Source: Alphaproteobacteria bacterium
GTDB taxonomy: Bacteria; Pseudomonadota; Alphaproteobacteria; Caulobacterales; Hyphomonadaceae
Reading direction: 5' to 3'
Length of the DNA stretch: 64,000 bases
Assembly (NCBI GenBank): GCA_009909065.1
Contig: JAAANZ010000022.1
Span: 1 to 64,000 of the forward strand
Position numbers and translations under genes: made by a program. The notes under the pieces are model-generated. The model saw nothing but the letters and a program-made list of their open reading frames with translations, did no database searches and was not told where the DNA came from. Each line of letters starts with the position of its first letter. Positions within the stretch are counted from its first letter, which is position 1. This document shows positions 29,096-40,872 of this stretch, one piece after another.

Positions 29096-29214
29096 CCAAC
29101 TCACGCGCTCCCCGCCAGACAGGCGGCGAGATCCTGGCCTTTACCGCAGCCCATGCACCGGGATCTTCCCCAAGCCAAGGCACCCGCCTGCCACGGCCCA
29201 CCGCCGCGACCTGG

Positions 29215-29237
29215 ATGGCCCGGATGAACCGGGCCAT
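29215..29237. repeat. REP-like palindrome ATGGCCCGG-ATGAA-CCGGGCCAT
   Basis: Perfect 9-bp arms within CTGGATGGCCCGGATGAACCGGGCCATGACGGGG; resembles the GTCATGGCCCGG-type repeat of many alphaproteobacteria (recalled). Confidence 0.5.
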
Positions 29238-29376
29238 GACGGGGAGAAGCTGCCTGAGGGCCGCGGTCATAGGCATTCAGAAAAGCCAAAGACCCAAAAG
29301 GACCGAATCGAGTCGACCGAGATGCATGCGCCCTCGGTCTGTCCTTGGCCCGAAACTGGCCCGGGGTAGACGTCGC

Positions 29377-30252
29377 TCAGGGAATGAACACGGTATAGGT
29401 CACATCGACCTCGAAATCATAGGTGCCCAGGGACAGGTCATAACCCGACAGGCTGCCCGCGCCGATGGAATAGGCCAGATCGAATCGCACCGACTGGTCG
29501 GCCAGGCTGCCGCGGCTGGCGGCGGTGCGTTGGTTGCCGGTGAACACATTGCCGCCATTGAGCAGTGTGAACAGGTTGGGATAGCTGGTCATGCCGCCGG
29601 TCGGCCCGCCCGAATGGGGAAACTGTGCGGCCGAGCCGAAGGCGAGCCCGTCATCGCCGTTCAGCGTGACGGACATGTCGAGGCGCGTGATCAGCATCAT
29701 GATCCAGTTGGTGCCGCTGGAGGGAAAGTCGGTATCGGCATCAATGGAGAAGGGCACGTTCGAGGCGACATAGAAGCTGGAACGCGATGTGGTCGCGCTG
29801 ACCGCCGCGGAGGTGTCGGTGTCGATGCTGAACGGGGTGAAGCTGTCCGAGGTATTGGTGATGCCGTCGCCATTGGTGTCGGTGTTGAAATCGCCGCCCG
29901 GAGCGTCTTCAAGGACGAACGGCATGGTTCCGGCGGAATTGACGCCGTCGGAGGTCGAGACCAGCGTTCCGGTGACCACGGTGTGGGCATCGCCGGAAAT
30001 GAGGTCGGCATCACCGGATGTGGCGGCGCTGGTGCCCGAGCCGGTATCGATCAAGAAATCGACCGCCGTCGGGGCCGAACCGCCATTATCGGCGCTCCAG
30101 ACCACGACGGCGCCGATCACCTCGAAGCCGGCGCGGTCATTGATGGCCGCGGTCGAGGTCATCGGGGCGAAACCCGCGGCGAGGGCAAGGATCAGGCGGC
30201 TGTAACGAATGACGCGCTCCCAAACTGAATGTTCAGCGCCCGAAAGGAACAT
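29377..30252 (-). CDS. Hypothetical secreted protein with Ca-binding-like Asp/Asn motif
   Basis: Signal-like ILALAAGFAPMTSTAA, Ser/Thr/Gly-rich body, DTNGDGITNTSDSF, terminal beta-strand-like YDFEVDVTYTVFIP. Confidence 0.75.
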   Translation of the reverse strand: MFLSGAEHSVWERVIRYSRLILALAAGFAPMTSTAAINDRAGFEVIGAVVVWSADNGGSAPTAVDFLIDTGSGTSAATSGDADLISGDAHTVVTGTLVSTSDGVNSAGTMPFVLEDAPGGDFNTDTNGDGITNTSDSFTPFSIDTDTSAAVSATTSRSSFYVASNVPFSIDADTDFPSSGTNWIMMLITRLDMSVTLNGDDGLAFGSAAQFPHSGGPTGGMTSYPNLFTLLNGGNVFTGNQRTAASRGSLADQSVRFDLAYSIGAGSLSGYDLSLGTYDFEVDVTYTVFIP

Positions 30253-30300
30253 TCCGGGCTTAAAATTGGCTGAAATGATTCGGGGAGAATCCGCGGGTGC

Positions 30301-30885
30301 CTAGGGCCTGGCCGAAATCTCGATCTGACAGGCCGAGAGGTTGGTCCCGCCATGGCTGCGGATCGCGACTTCTACCGCCTGCGCCTCGGCAGGGCCCCGC
30401 CGGGCGGCGGTCCGCGCCGAAGCGGTATAGATCCGGTGGGCCGAAGCGCCTGGCCGGACCGGTGTCTCGGTGATCGCCGGGCCGGGGATCTGTGCGGCCG
30501 GACGGTCTGCACTGACCGAGACCGTCACCGTTGCGTGGCCGGGCAGGGCGGGCGCGGGGCAGGCCAGATCAATGGTAAAGCCTGTGTTCGAGGCAATTTG
30601 CAGACGCCGTTCGCGGGTGGCCGGACCCGTCGCCTCGAGCGGTGTGAGCTGTCCGGTCAGCACCGGCCGCTCGCCGGCGGTCGCCGGATACGGCATGGAC
30701 GGGCCAGGAAGGCGGATGGTCTCGGCGCGGCCCGAGAATGCGCCATCTTCCCAGGCCATGACGATCGGCCCGGCGGCGAAGTGCACCCGGTGGCTGATCT
30801 GGGCATCGGCCGGCCCGGCAAGCGCGGCGGCGCCCAGTGCCAGGGTCAATCCTCTCCATCCGGGCCGGATGCCGGAGCTGTCCAT
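30301..30885 (-). CDS. Hypothetical secreted protein
   Basis: Signal-like GLTLALGAAALAGPADAQISHRVHF; paired cysteines; 48 bp upstream of and co-directional with 29377-30252. Confidence 0.7.
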   Translation of the reverse strand: MDSSGIRPGWRGLTLALGAAALAGPADAQISHRVHFAAGPIVMAWEDGAFSGRAETIRLPGPSMPYPATAGERPVLTGQLTPLEATGPATRERRLQIASNTGFTIDLACPAPALPGHATVTVSVSADRPAAQIPGPAITETPVRPGASAHRIYTASARTAARRGPAEAQAVEVAIRSHGGTNLSACQIEISARP

Positions 30886-31018
30886 GGTAAAGGCCCTTCG
30901 TCATGCTCGCACTCGGCGTTAAGGTCGCAAAAACCATGCCGGCTCCCCGTGTGCATTGACGCATTTGCCGCGCGCGCCTAGCCAGTGGGTGAAAGAGGCA
31001 CGACAAGCGAGGCGCTCC

Positions 31019-31831
31019 ATGGCTGATGACTGGAACATGCCGGAAGGCGAGCTGATGAAGGGCAGGCGCGGCGTCATCATGGGCGTTGCCAACCAGAACT
31101 CCATCGCCTGGGGCATTGCCCGCCAGCTTGCCGCGCAAGGGGCCGAACTGGCTTTCACCTATCAGGGCGAGGCGCTGGAGCGCCGCGTGCGCCCGCTGGT
31201 CGAGAGTCTCGGCATGAACACGATGATCCCGGCGGATGTCAGCGATGACGCCTCGATGGATGCGGCCTTCGCCGCGATCGCGGACAAATGGGGCAGCATC
31301 GATTTTCTCGTCCATTCCATCGCCTTTGCCGGCAAGGAGGAGCTTCAGGGCTCGATGGTGGAGAATACCACCCGGGACGGCTTCGCCCGCGCCATGGAAA
31401 TCTCGGTCTACAGTTTCATCGATGCCTGCCGCCGCGGCGCGCAACTGATGCCCGATGGCGGCTCGATCATGTGCATGACCTATCTCGGCGCCGAACGGGT
31501 CGTGCCGTCATACAATGTCATGGGCGTGGCCAAGGCCGGCCTGGAAGCGGCCACGCGCTATGCCGCGCGCGATCTCGGACCGAAGGGGATCCGGGTCAAC
31601 GCCATCTCGGCCGGCGCCATGCGCACCCTGTCACTTGCCGGTATCCGCGGCGGGAAATCCCTGATGAGCACGGGGCGCGACTGGTCGCTTCTCAAGGATG
31701 ACACGCAGATGGAAGGCGTGGCCGGTTGCGCGCTCTACCTGCTCTCGCCGCTGGGCCAGTCGATCGCCGGCGAGGTCATCCATGTCGATGCCGGCTTCCA
31801 TGCTGTCGGCGTGCCCGAGACAGGCGAATAG
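31019..31831 (+). CDS. fabI: Enoyl-[acyl-carrier-protein] reductase (FabI)
   Basis: GRRGVIMGVANQNSIAWGIARQLAAQGAELAFTYQGE, YNVMGVAKAGLEAATRYAARDLGPKGIRVNAISAGAMRTLSLAGI. Confidence 0.95.
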   Translation: MADDWNMPEGELMKGRRGVIMGVANQNSIAWGIARQLAAQGAELAFTYQGEALERRVRPLVESLGMNTMIPADVSDDASMDAAFAAIADKWGSIDFLVHSIAFAGKEELQGSMVENTTRDGFARAMEISVYSFIDACRRGAQLMPDGGSIMCMTYLGAERVVPSYNVMGVAKAGLEAATRYAARDLGPKGIRVNAISAGAMRTLSLAGIRGGKSLMSTGRDWSLLKDDTQMEGVAGCALYLLSPLGQSIAGEVIHVDAGFHAVGVPETGE

Positions 31832-31879
31832 GGCAGCCGCGGCGATGGACCCACGCCGCGCCGCTCGACCGGCCGGACC

Positions 31880-33004
31880 TTACAGGAGCATCTGCGCAAG
31901 CTTGCGCTTGTGCCAGGCGGCATCGCCATGCTGCGAGGCGTGCCAGATGGCCCGGCGGCGATACAGGTGTGCATCGCAATCATAGGTGAAGCCAAAACCG
32001 CCATGGAACTGGATCGCCCGGTCGGCAGCGAAGGATAACGCCTTGTCGGCCGCCGTTTTGGCCATGCGCGTGGCGACCTCGCCGGTGCCCTGTTCGGTAA
32101 AGCTGTGTGCGGCGCTGTAGAGGTGCGAACGGGCCTGCTCATACGTGACATAGGCATCGACGCTCGGATGTTTCAGCGCCTGGTAGCTGCCGATCAGCTT
32201 GCCGAACTGTTTGCGCGTGTTGAGATAGTCAATCGTGTAATCGATACAGGCCTGGGTGCAGCCCGTCATCTCGGCCGTGGCCAGCAGATTGGCGGCGAGA
32301 TGGATATGGGAGAGTGCGGCGCGCGCTTTCCCCGTGTCCAGAAGCTGGCTCGAGGGCACCGAAATCCCGTCCAGCGTCAGCTCGAAGCTGCGGCGTGTTT
32401 CGTCGATCACGGTTTCACGCCGCAGCGCGCCGTCGGGCAGGGCCTCCGTCTCGATCAGGACCAGCGCCGGAGCGCCGTCATGAAACACCGAAGCGATGAC
32501 AAGACCGGCCGTCGCGGCATTCTCCACGAAGAGTTTTTGCCCCGACAATGAGAGTGTCGCGCCGCCTTCGGCCGTTGCGGTGACGGCTTCGAGGTCCCAG
32601 TTGCCGTCGGCCTCCATAAGGGCGAGCGTGGCCGGCATGCCCTCCGCCAGCCGTGGCAGCCAGGCGGCTTTCTGGGCTTCGGTACCGCCGGCAAGCAGCG
32701 CCTGGCCGGCCAGCGTCGTCGAGACGAAAGGCCCGGCCATCAGCCGCCGGCCCATCTGTTCGACCACCGGCACGACTTCGGCCAGGCCAAGCCCCACGCC
32801 GCCATATGCCTCGGGAATCGCGATCCCCAGCCAGCCGAGTTCCGCCATTTCCTGCCAGACGGCCGGGTCATGCCCAAGTGAGTCACGGATGAGTGCGCGT
32901 ACCCGCTCGACGGGTGAGCGCTCGCGGCAGAAACTCTCGGCGACTTCGAGAAGGTCGGCCTGTTCTTCGCTGAAACCGATGCGGCCCAGGTTTTCCATTG
33001 TCAT
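31880..33004 (-). CDS. Acyl-CoA dehydrogenase family protein
   Basis: GWLGIAIPEAYGGVGL, QFGKLIGSYQALKHPSVDAYV, QFHGGFGFTYDCDAHLYRRRA. Confidence 0.9.
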   Translation of the reverse strand: MTMENLGRIGFSEEQADLLEVAESFCRERSPVERVRALIRDSLGHDPAVWQEMAELGWLGIAIPEAYGGVGLGLAEVVPVVEQMGRRLMAGPFVSTTLAGQALLAGGTEAQKAAWLPRLAEGMPATLALMEADGNWDLEAVTATAEGGATLSLSGQKLFVENAATAGLVIASVFHDGAPALVLIETEALPDGALRRETVIDETRRSFELTLDGISVPSSQLLDTGKARAALSHIHLAANLLATAEMTGCTQACIDYTIDYLNTRKQFGKLIGSYQALKHPSVDAYVTYEQARSHLYSAAHSFTEQGTGEVATRMAKTAADKALSFAADRAIQFHGGFGFTYDCDAHLYRRRAIWHASQHGDAAWHKRKLAQMLL

Positions 33005-33021
33005 GAACTCCCGTGCGCCGA

Positions 33022-34230
33022 TCAGCTTTTCGGCAGGCCGAGCACATGCTCGCCGATGATATTGTGCTGGATCTGCGAGGTGCCGCCTCCGATCGTCGCC
33101 GAAAAGGCATTGAGGTATCCGCGGGCCCAGATGCCCTCATCCACGGCATTCTCGTCGCCGACATAATAGCCGGCCCGCGGCCCGGTCAGCGTCACGGCGA
33201 ATTCATTCAGGCGGCGGACGAGTTCGGTGCTCATGAGCTTGGAGGACAGCGCCAGGCCCATGGGCCGGTCCGACGTGAGTGGTGCAACCTTCTGGCGCTC
33301 CTGGCACAGCCGGTTGGCCTGGATCTCGATGATGAAATCCATGAGCCTGTCCTGCATCACCGGATCCTCCATCAGGGGCTCGCCGCCGCGCATCATCCGG
33401 CGGGCGAGATCGAGGACGTCGAAGGCATCGCGTTCGGTGATGACATAGCCGCCCGGCTGACCGCCGCGGGCCCCACGCTCGTATTCCAGGGTGCGCATGG
33501 CCACCTTCCAGCCCTCGCCTTCCGCGCCGATCAGCCCGTCGGCCGGGATGCGCGCATCGGTGAAGAAGGTCTGTGTAAAGCCGTATTCGCCGGTCAGCTT
33601 GCGAATGGGGTGGGTTTCGACCCCAGGGATCTGCATCGGCGCCAGGAAGAAGCTCAGGCCGTCATATTTGCGCGGCGCATCCGGATCGGTGCGCGCCAAG
33701 AGGATCATGTATTTCGCGTAATTGCCCTGTGTGGTCCAGATCTTGGAGCCGTTGACGACATATTCCTCGCCCTCGCGCACGGCGCGGGTCTGGGCGTTGC
33801 CGAGATCGGAGCCGTGTTCGGGTTCGGAAAAGCCCTGGCACCAGATATCCTCGGCCGACAGGATGCCCTTGAGGTATTTCGCCTTGTGTGCCTCGCTGCC
33901 GATATCCAGCAGGAGCGGACCGGTCCAGTTCAGGCCGATCGCATTGAGCATGATCGGGCCGTTATGCTTGCGCATGGCTTTCGTCGCGGCGCGCTGGAAT
34001 GCCTCCGGCAGGCCCCCGCCGCCATATTCCCGGGGCCAGGCCGCCCCGAGATAGCCCGCTTCCCAGACCTTGTTCTGCCACTGGCGCAGGAAGTCGAATT
34101 GCTGGTCCGTGCCGACTTCCATGAAGGTCAGCGGCAGCATGAAGCCGGGATCGGGGTCCACATTCTCCGCAAACCAGGCATCGGCCTCGGCGGCAAATTC
34201 CGCCAGTTCCTTTTCATTCACCTCGCTCAT
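33022..34230 (-). CDS. Acyl-CoA dehydrogenase family protein
   Basis: GYLGAAWPREYGGGGLPEA, WCQGFSEPEHGSDLGNAQTRAV, GGGTSQIQHNIIGEHVLGLPKS. Confidence 0.92.
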   Translation of the reverse strand: MSEVNEKELAEFAAEADAWFAENVDPDPGFMLPLTFMEVGTDQQFDFLRQWQNKVWEAGYLGAAWPREYGGGGLPEAFQRAATKAMRKHNGPIMLNAIGLNWTGPLLLDIGSEAHKAKYLKGILSAEDIWCQGFSEPEHGSDLGNAQTRAVREGEEYVVNGSKIWTTQGNYAKYMILLARTDPDAPRKYDGLSFFLAPMQIPGVETHPIRKLTGEYGFTQTFFTDARIPADGLIGAEGEGWKVAMRTLEYERGARGGQPGGYVITERDAFDVLDLARRMMRGGEPLMEDPVMQDRLMDFIIEIQANRLCQERQKVAPLTSDRPMGLALSSKLMSTELVRRLNEFAVTLTGPRAGYYVGDENAVDEGIWARGYLNAFSATIGGGTSQIQHNIIGEHVLGLPKS

Positions 34231-34376
34231 ACCCGTCCTCCCGAGACACGCCCTGTCCGGCGATATTTCACTACACTTCGGGGTTAGGACCGCTCCCGAC
34301 GGGGGTCAACACGCAAACCGGCTTCGCGCCGGGGCAGGCCTTGGCGTCATGTCTGCGGGCCGGACAATCCGGGAAG

Positions 34377-34452
<76 letters not shown>

Positions 34453-34501
34453 GACCGGGTGACTTGGGAACCGCGGTGTTTAAGCGCGGTCTGCGGCGAA
34501 A

Positions 34502-35026
34502 TCAAGTCCTGTCATCATCCGGCTTGTCCTCGCCGGGACTGCCTTCATCCTCCTCGTCGAGATCGATGCTGGTTTCGCCGTCGATCTCGAAATCCTCTTC
34601 CTCGTCATCGAGGATCACATCGTCTTCATCATCATCGACCCCATCATCGGTGAATCCGGGCGGCACCTTGGCGCCGGTGACCTCATCGCTGTCTTCGTCG
34701 TTCGAGCTTTCGATCACGACCTCGTCCGTATCACTTCCCAGTTCGCGCGTGGTGACGCTGTCGTCTTCGTCGTCTTCCGCGCTTGCGGCGGCGCGGCCGG
34801 TGTCGGGCTCGGCCTCGACATCCTCGTCGTCTTCTTCAGGGCGGGGCGCGTTGGCGGTCCTTGCCTTCAGCTTGGCTTTCGTGGATTTCACAAGATCATC
34901 GTCGGGATCGAAGCTGGCACCGCATTTCGGGCAAATGGCGGGCCGCTTGTTGAGATCATAGAATTTGGCATTGCACTCCGGGCAGAGCTGCTTTGTCCCG
35001 AGATCGTCCTTGGCCACGGTCGCCAC
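34502..35026 (-). CDS. TIGR02300-type protein with N-terminal zinc ribbon and acidic tail
   Basis: MATVAKDDLGTKQLCPECNAKFYDLNKRPAICPKCGASFDPDD then a highly acidic region. Confidence 0.88.
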   Translation of the reverse strand: MATVAKDDLGTKQLCPECNAKFYDLNKRPAICPKCGASFDPDDDLVKSTKAKLKARTANAPRPEEDDEDVEAEPDTGRAAASAEDDEDDSVTTRELGSDTDEVVIESSNDEDSDEVTGAKVPPGFTDDGVDDDEDDVILDDEEEDFEIDGETSIDLDEEDEGSPGEDKPDDDRT

Positions 35027-35029
35027 CCC

Positions 35030-36460
35030 TTGAAACTAATCTGCAAGCTGTTTTTTCCGCGGCGGCGCTTGCCAGAAACCCCTGTGCCTGTCAAAGCGCA
35101 AAACGCAGGCTCCGAACTTTCAGAAGGCGTCCCAGTGTACTGGACCTCATATCCTGTTCCGGCCCTTCGCGGCATCGTCGCGGCGCCGCCGGACAAGTCA
35201 TGCTCCCATCGCGCCGTCATTCTCGCCGGGCTTGCCACGGGAACGAGTGAAATCCACCGACTGCTCGAAGGCGAGGATGTTCTGCGCACTGTCGATGCCA
35301 TGCGGGCGCTGGGCGCCGGGATCGAACCGTCCGGTCCCGGCCACTGGAAGATCACCGGTGTCGGCCCGCGCGGGCTTTCCAGCCCGGAGCGCGCGCTCGA
35401 TTTCGGCAATTCCGGCACGGGCTCCAGGCTGGTGATGGGGGCCCTGGCCGGCTTTCCCGTCACGGCCCGGCTGGTCGGCGATGAAAGCCTGACAGCGCGG
35501 CCGATGAACCGCATTCTCTCGCCGCTTCGCAGGATGGGCCTGACGGACACGGCGCGCGAGGATGGCCGGCTGCCGTTCACGATCACCGGCCGCGCGAGGC
35601 TGCGCGCCATCAGTTACGAGCCGCCGGTGGCATCGGCGCAGGTCAAGTCGGCCGTGCTGCTGGCCGGGCTCAACGCCGAGGGCGTCACCGAAGTGTGCGA
35701 GGCGCGCGCGACCCGCGACCATACCGAGCGGATGCTGCGCGGCTTTGGTGTCGGCGTGAACACCTCGTCCTTCGGCGACACGGGCCGGCGCATCGGCCTT
35801 GCCGGCGGACAGTCGCCAGGCGCGCTGGGCACGTCGATTCCCGGCGACCCTTCATCGGCGGCCTTCCTTGCGGGGGCCGCGCTGATCTCGCCGGATGGAG
35901 AGGTGCTGGTCGAGAATGTCATGTCGAATTCCACGCGGGACGGCATTTTCGATGCCCTGACCCTGATGGGAGCTGCCCTGGGCGCAGAGGAGGCCTTCGA
36001 GGCGTCCGGCGAACGCCAGATCAACCTGCTGGTGTCCACATCTTCGGGCCTCAGGGGGCGCGAAATCCCCGAACGCCTGGTCCCGGCCATGATCGATGAA
36101 TTCCCGATCCTTGCGGTCGTCGCGGCTTTTGCCGATGGCGTCACCGAGGTGCGCGGGGCCGGCGAATTGCGCGTGAAGGAAACCGACCGGATCGGCGCCA
36201 TAGTCGACATGTTGCGGGCCAATGGCGTGAGCGCCGAGGAACGCCCCAACGGTTTCGTGATCGAGGGGTGCGCCGGTCCCCCGCCCGGCGGCGGGCGGGT
36301 CGAGACGCGCCATGATCATCGCATCGCCATGAGCGCTCTGGTCATGGGCACGGCGTCGCAGAACCCGGTGAGCGTCGACGACATCTCGATGATCGCGACA
36401 AGCTATCCCGACTTCATGGATCACATGTCCCGTCTCGGGGCGGATATTCGCCCGGCATGA
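35030..36460 (+). CDS. aroA: 3-phosphoshikimate 1-carboxyvinyltransferase
   Basis: PPDKSCSHRAVILAGLATG, LDFGNSGTGSRLVMGALAG, RVKETDRIGAIVDML; exact start uncertain (internal GTG near 35133 possible). Confidence 0.93.
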   Translation: MKLICKLFFPRRRLPETPVPVKAQNAGSELSEGVPVYWTSYPVPALRGIVAAPPDKSCSHRAVILAGLATGTSEIHRLLEGEDVLRTVDAMRALGAGIEPSGPGHWKITGVGPRGLSSPERALDFGNSGTGSRLVMGALAGFPVTARLVGDESLTARPMNRILSPLRRMGLTDTAREDGRLPFTITGRARLRAISYEPPVASAQVKSAVLLAGLNAEGVTEVCEARATRDHTERMLRGFGVGVNTSSFGDTGRRIGLAGGQSPGALGTSIPGDPSSAAFLAGAALISPDGEVLVENVMSNSTRDGIFDALTLMGAALGAEEAFEASGERQINLLVSTSSGLRGREIPERLVPAMIDEFPILAVVAAFADGVTEVRGAGELRVKETDRIGAIVDMLRANGVSAEERPNGFVIEGCAGPPPGGGRVETRHDHRIAMSALVMGTASQNPVSVDDISMIATSYPDFMDHMSRLGADIRPA

Positions 36461-36975
36461 CGGGACGGGTTGAAATCCATCGCGGCAATATTCTCGACCT
36501 GAATGTCGATGCCATCGTCAATGCCGCCAACTCAACACTGATGGGCGGGGGCGGTGTCGATGGAGCCATCCATCGCGCGGCCGGCCCGCAGCTGCGCCAG
36601 GCGTGCATGCCGCTCGCGCCATGCCCCGCCGGTGAAGTGCGCGTCACGCCGGGTTTCTCGCTCAGGGCCGAATGGGTCTTCCATACTGTGGGCCCGGTCT
36701 GGCGCGGCGGCGCCGAGGGTGAGGCCGCCACGCTGGCGATGTGCTATGAGGCCTGCATGGAGGAGCTGGTGCAGCGCGGGCTCGCCACGATCGCGTTTCC
36801 GGCGATCTCGACCGGCGCCTATGGTTTTCCGCTGGGAGAGGCGGGCGATATCGCCGTCCGTGTGACGCGGCGTTACGCGGCCCGGAGGGACCTGACGGTC
36901 TATCTGGCCGCGTTCGACGGCGAGACCGCCGAGGCCCTTGGAAAAGCGCTGACACGCAGCCCGAAAGCCGATTGA
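36457..36975 (+). CDS. Macrodomain protein (O-acetyl-ADP-ribose deacetylase-like)
   Basis: VDAIVNAANSTLMGGGGVDGAIHRAAGPQL, AFPAISTGAYGFPLGEA. Confidence 0.93.
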   Translation: MTGRVEIHRGNILDLNVDAIVNAANSTLMGGGGVDGAIHRAAGPQLRQACMPLAPCPAGEVRVTPGFSLRAEWVFHTVGPVWRGGAEGEAATLAMCYEACMEELVQRGLATIAFPAISTGAYGFPLGEAGDIAVRVTRRYAARRDLTVYLAAFDGETAEALGKALTRSPKAD

Positions 36976-36985
36976 GGAAGCGGCC

Positions 36986-37630
36986 ATGATCATCGCCATT
37001 GACGGGACCCTGGCCTCTGGGAAGGGCACGATCGCAAGGCGGCTCGCGGGCTGGTTCGGTCTGGCACATATGGACACAGGCCGGCTCTATCGCGCGACCG
37101 GGGTGGCTGCGCTGAAGAATGGCACGGATTTCGCCGATAGCGGCGCTCTGGCCGCCCTCGCGCGCAGCCTTGATCTCAGTGATTTCGACGAAACCGAACT
37201 GAGAACGGGAGAAGCCGGGCAGGCGGCGAGCCGTGTGGCCGCCTTGCCCGAGGTGCGCGCGGCCCTTCTGGAACTCCAGCGCGCCTTTGCCCGCCAGCCA
37301 GGCGGTGCCGTGCTCGACGGGCGCGATATCGGGACCGTTATCTGCCCGGATGCGGATGTGAAGCTCTGGGTGGATGCGCGCACCGAGATCCGGGCTGCGC
37401 GCCGTCTGAAAGAGCTGCAGGCGGCCGGCGAGACGCTTTCGCTCGAGGAGATGATCGCCGATCTGAAGGCCCGCGATGCCCGTGACAGCGCGCGCGCGGA
37501 TGCGCCGATGAAACGCGCGCCGGATGCGGTCTTGATCGATACGTCCGATCTGACTATAGACGACGCTGTGGATATGGCGCGCAGGGCTGTGGAAGGCCGG
37601 CTCGCCCAACAGGATCGAGGCTGCCTCTAG
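36986..37630 (+). CDS. cmk: Cytidylate kinase
   Basis: IAIDGTLASGKGTIARRLAGWFGLAHMDTGRLYRATG, AVLDGRDIGTVICPDADVKLWVDA. Confidence 0.94.
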   Translation: MIIAIDGTLASGKGTIARRLAGWFGLAHMDTGRLYRATGVAALKNGTDFADSGALAALARSLDLSDFDETELRTGEAGQAASRVAALPEVRAALLELQRAFARQPGGAVLDGRDIGTVICPDADVKLWVDARTEIRAARRLKELQAAGETLSLEEMIADLKARDARDSARADAPMKRAPDAVLIDTSDLTIDDAVDMARRAVEGRLAQQDRGCL

Positions 37631-37785
37631 CGACGTGCCGTTTTCGGTGGCGCGCTAAAACCAAAGGGCAGCGACCACGCCAAAAACAGTTTCAACCCGC
37701 TGCCGTTGGCTGCGGGCATTTTGCCGTTTGATTGCGGCGGGGTGCCCGGCCGCCGGCAGCGTCAATCTCTCAACCTGGACCCCTC

Positions 37786-39798
<2,013 letters not shown>

Positions 39799-39829
39799 GG
39801 CCTGACAAGATAAATTTCCCGAAACCTGT

Positions 39830-39855
39830 GCGGCGGGGGCTTACGCTCCCGCCGC
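39830..39855. terminator. Strong hairpin between rpsA and ihfB
   Basis: GCGGCGGG/CCCGCCGC arms with inner GGC/GCT pairing (one G-U) and TTAC loop, followed by AAATGCGTTTAATAT. Confidence 0.6.
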
Positions 39856-39877
39856 AAATGCGTTTAATATCAATATC

Positions 39878-40177
39878 ATGCTCAGATCCGAACTCGTTGC
39901 CAAGCTGGCGGACAAATACAGCCACCTTCCGCCGGATGACCTGGAAAAGGTCGTCGCGATCATTCTGGACGAGATTGCCGAAGCCCTGGCGCGCGGCGAC
40001 AGGGTCGAATTGCGCGGTTTCGGGGCCTTCTCCGTGCGCCATCGCGATGCCCGTCGCGGGCGCAATCCGCGAACCGGCGAGGCGGTGGACGTGCCGGCGA
40101 AATCGGTGCCCTTCTTCAAGGCCGGCAAGGAGTTGCGCGCGCGCATCAATGATGGGCACGACCCTGAAGCACGCTGA
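39878..40177 (+). CDS. ihfB: Integration host factor subunit beta
   Basis: [26 protein letters not shown]...[31 protein letters not shown]; rpsA-ihfB synteny. Confidence 0.94.
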   Translation: MLRSELVAKLADKYSHLPPDDLEKVVAIILDEIAEALARGDRVELRGFGAFSVRHRDARRGRNPRTGEAVDVPAKSVPFFKAGKELRARINDGHDPEAR

Positions 40178-40269
40178 AGCGCTGGGCGTTCTTTTCAGTC
40201 CAATACTGTGCTTTACACCACTGTTTTTGAAAGAATTTTTCAGACGATTCCGTGTGCCCCGAAGTGGCT

Positions 40270-40872
40270 TCAAGCAGCCCCATCTTTGCGTTCGAGATAA
40301 GCTCGCAGCGCCTTTGCGAGCGCGCGCGGATAGAGCCGATGCTCCTCTTCGAGAACCCGGGCGGCCAGTGTATCCGGCGTGTCGCCGGGAAGAACCGGCA
40401 CGTCTGCCTGCTCGATGACCTCGCCCTCATCGACGCCTTCGCTGACATAATGGACTGAGCAGCCAGCCCGTTGATCGCCTGCGGCGATCGCGCGGGCATG
40501 GGTGTCGAGGCCCGGATATTTCGGCAGCAGCGAAGGATGGATATTGACCAGTCGGCCGGTCCAGCGGCGCACGAACCAGGCGGTGAGCACGCGCATGAAG
40601 CCGGCGAGCGCAATGAACTCCACGCCATGGCGCGCCAGGACACGATCAAGCTCGCGTTCGAAGGCTTCGCGATCCTTGCCGAAGGGTTTGTGGTCAATGC
40701 TGGCCGTGGCAAGTCCGGCTTTCGCCGCGGTGTCGAGCCCCCCGGCGCCGGGGCGGTTCGAAACGACCAGCACGGGCTGTCCCGGCCATTGCGGGTTCCT
40801 GGACGCTTCCAGAATGGCGGCCATGTTGGAGCCGCGCCCCGAGATCAGGATGGCCAGCGGGACGCGCCTCAT
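40270..40872 (-). CDS. purN: Phosphoribosylglycinamide formyltransferase
   Basis: [55 protein letters not shown]; overlaps purM by 4 bp. Confidence 0.94.
   Translation of the reverse strand: MRRVPLAILISGRGSNMAAILEASRNPQWPGQPVLVVSNRPGAGGLDTAAKAGLATASIDHKPFGKDREAFERELDRVLARHGVEFIALAGFMRVLTAWFVRRWTGRLVNIHPSLLPKYPGLDTHARAIAAGDQRAGCSVHYVSEGVDEGEVIEQADVPVLPGDTPDTLAARVLEEEHRLYPRALAKALRAYLERKDGAA

Noticed and set aside
29011-30228. 405-aa Gly/Arg-rich plus-strand ORF
   Set aside because: Shadow of the minus-strand secreted protein; composition is not protein-like
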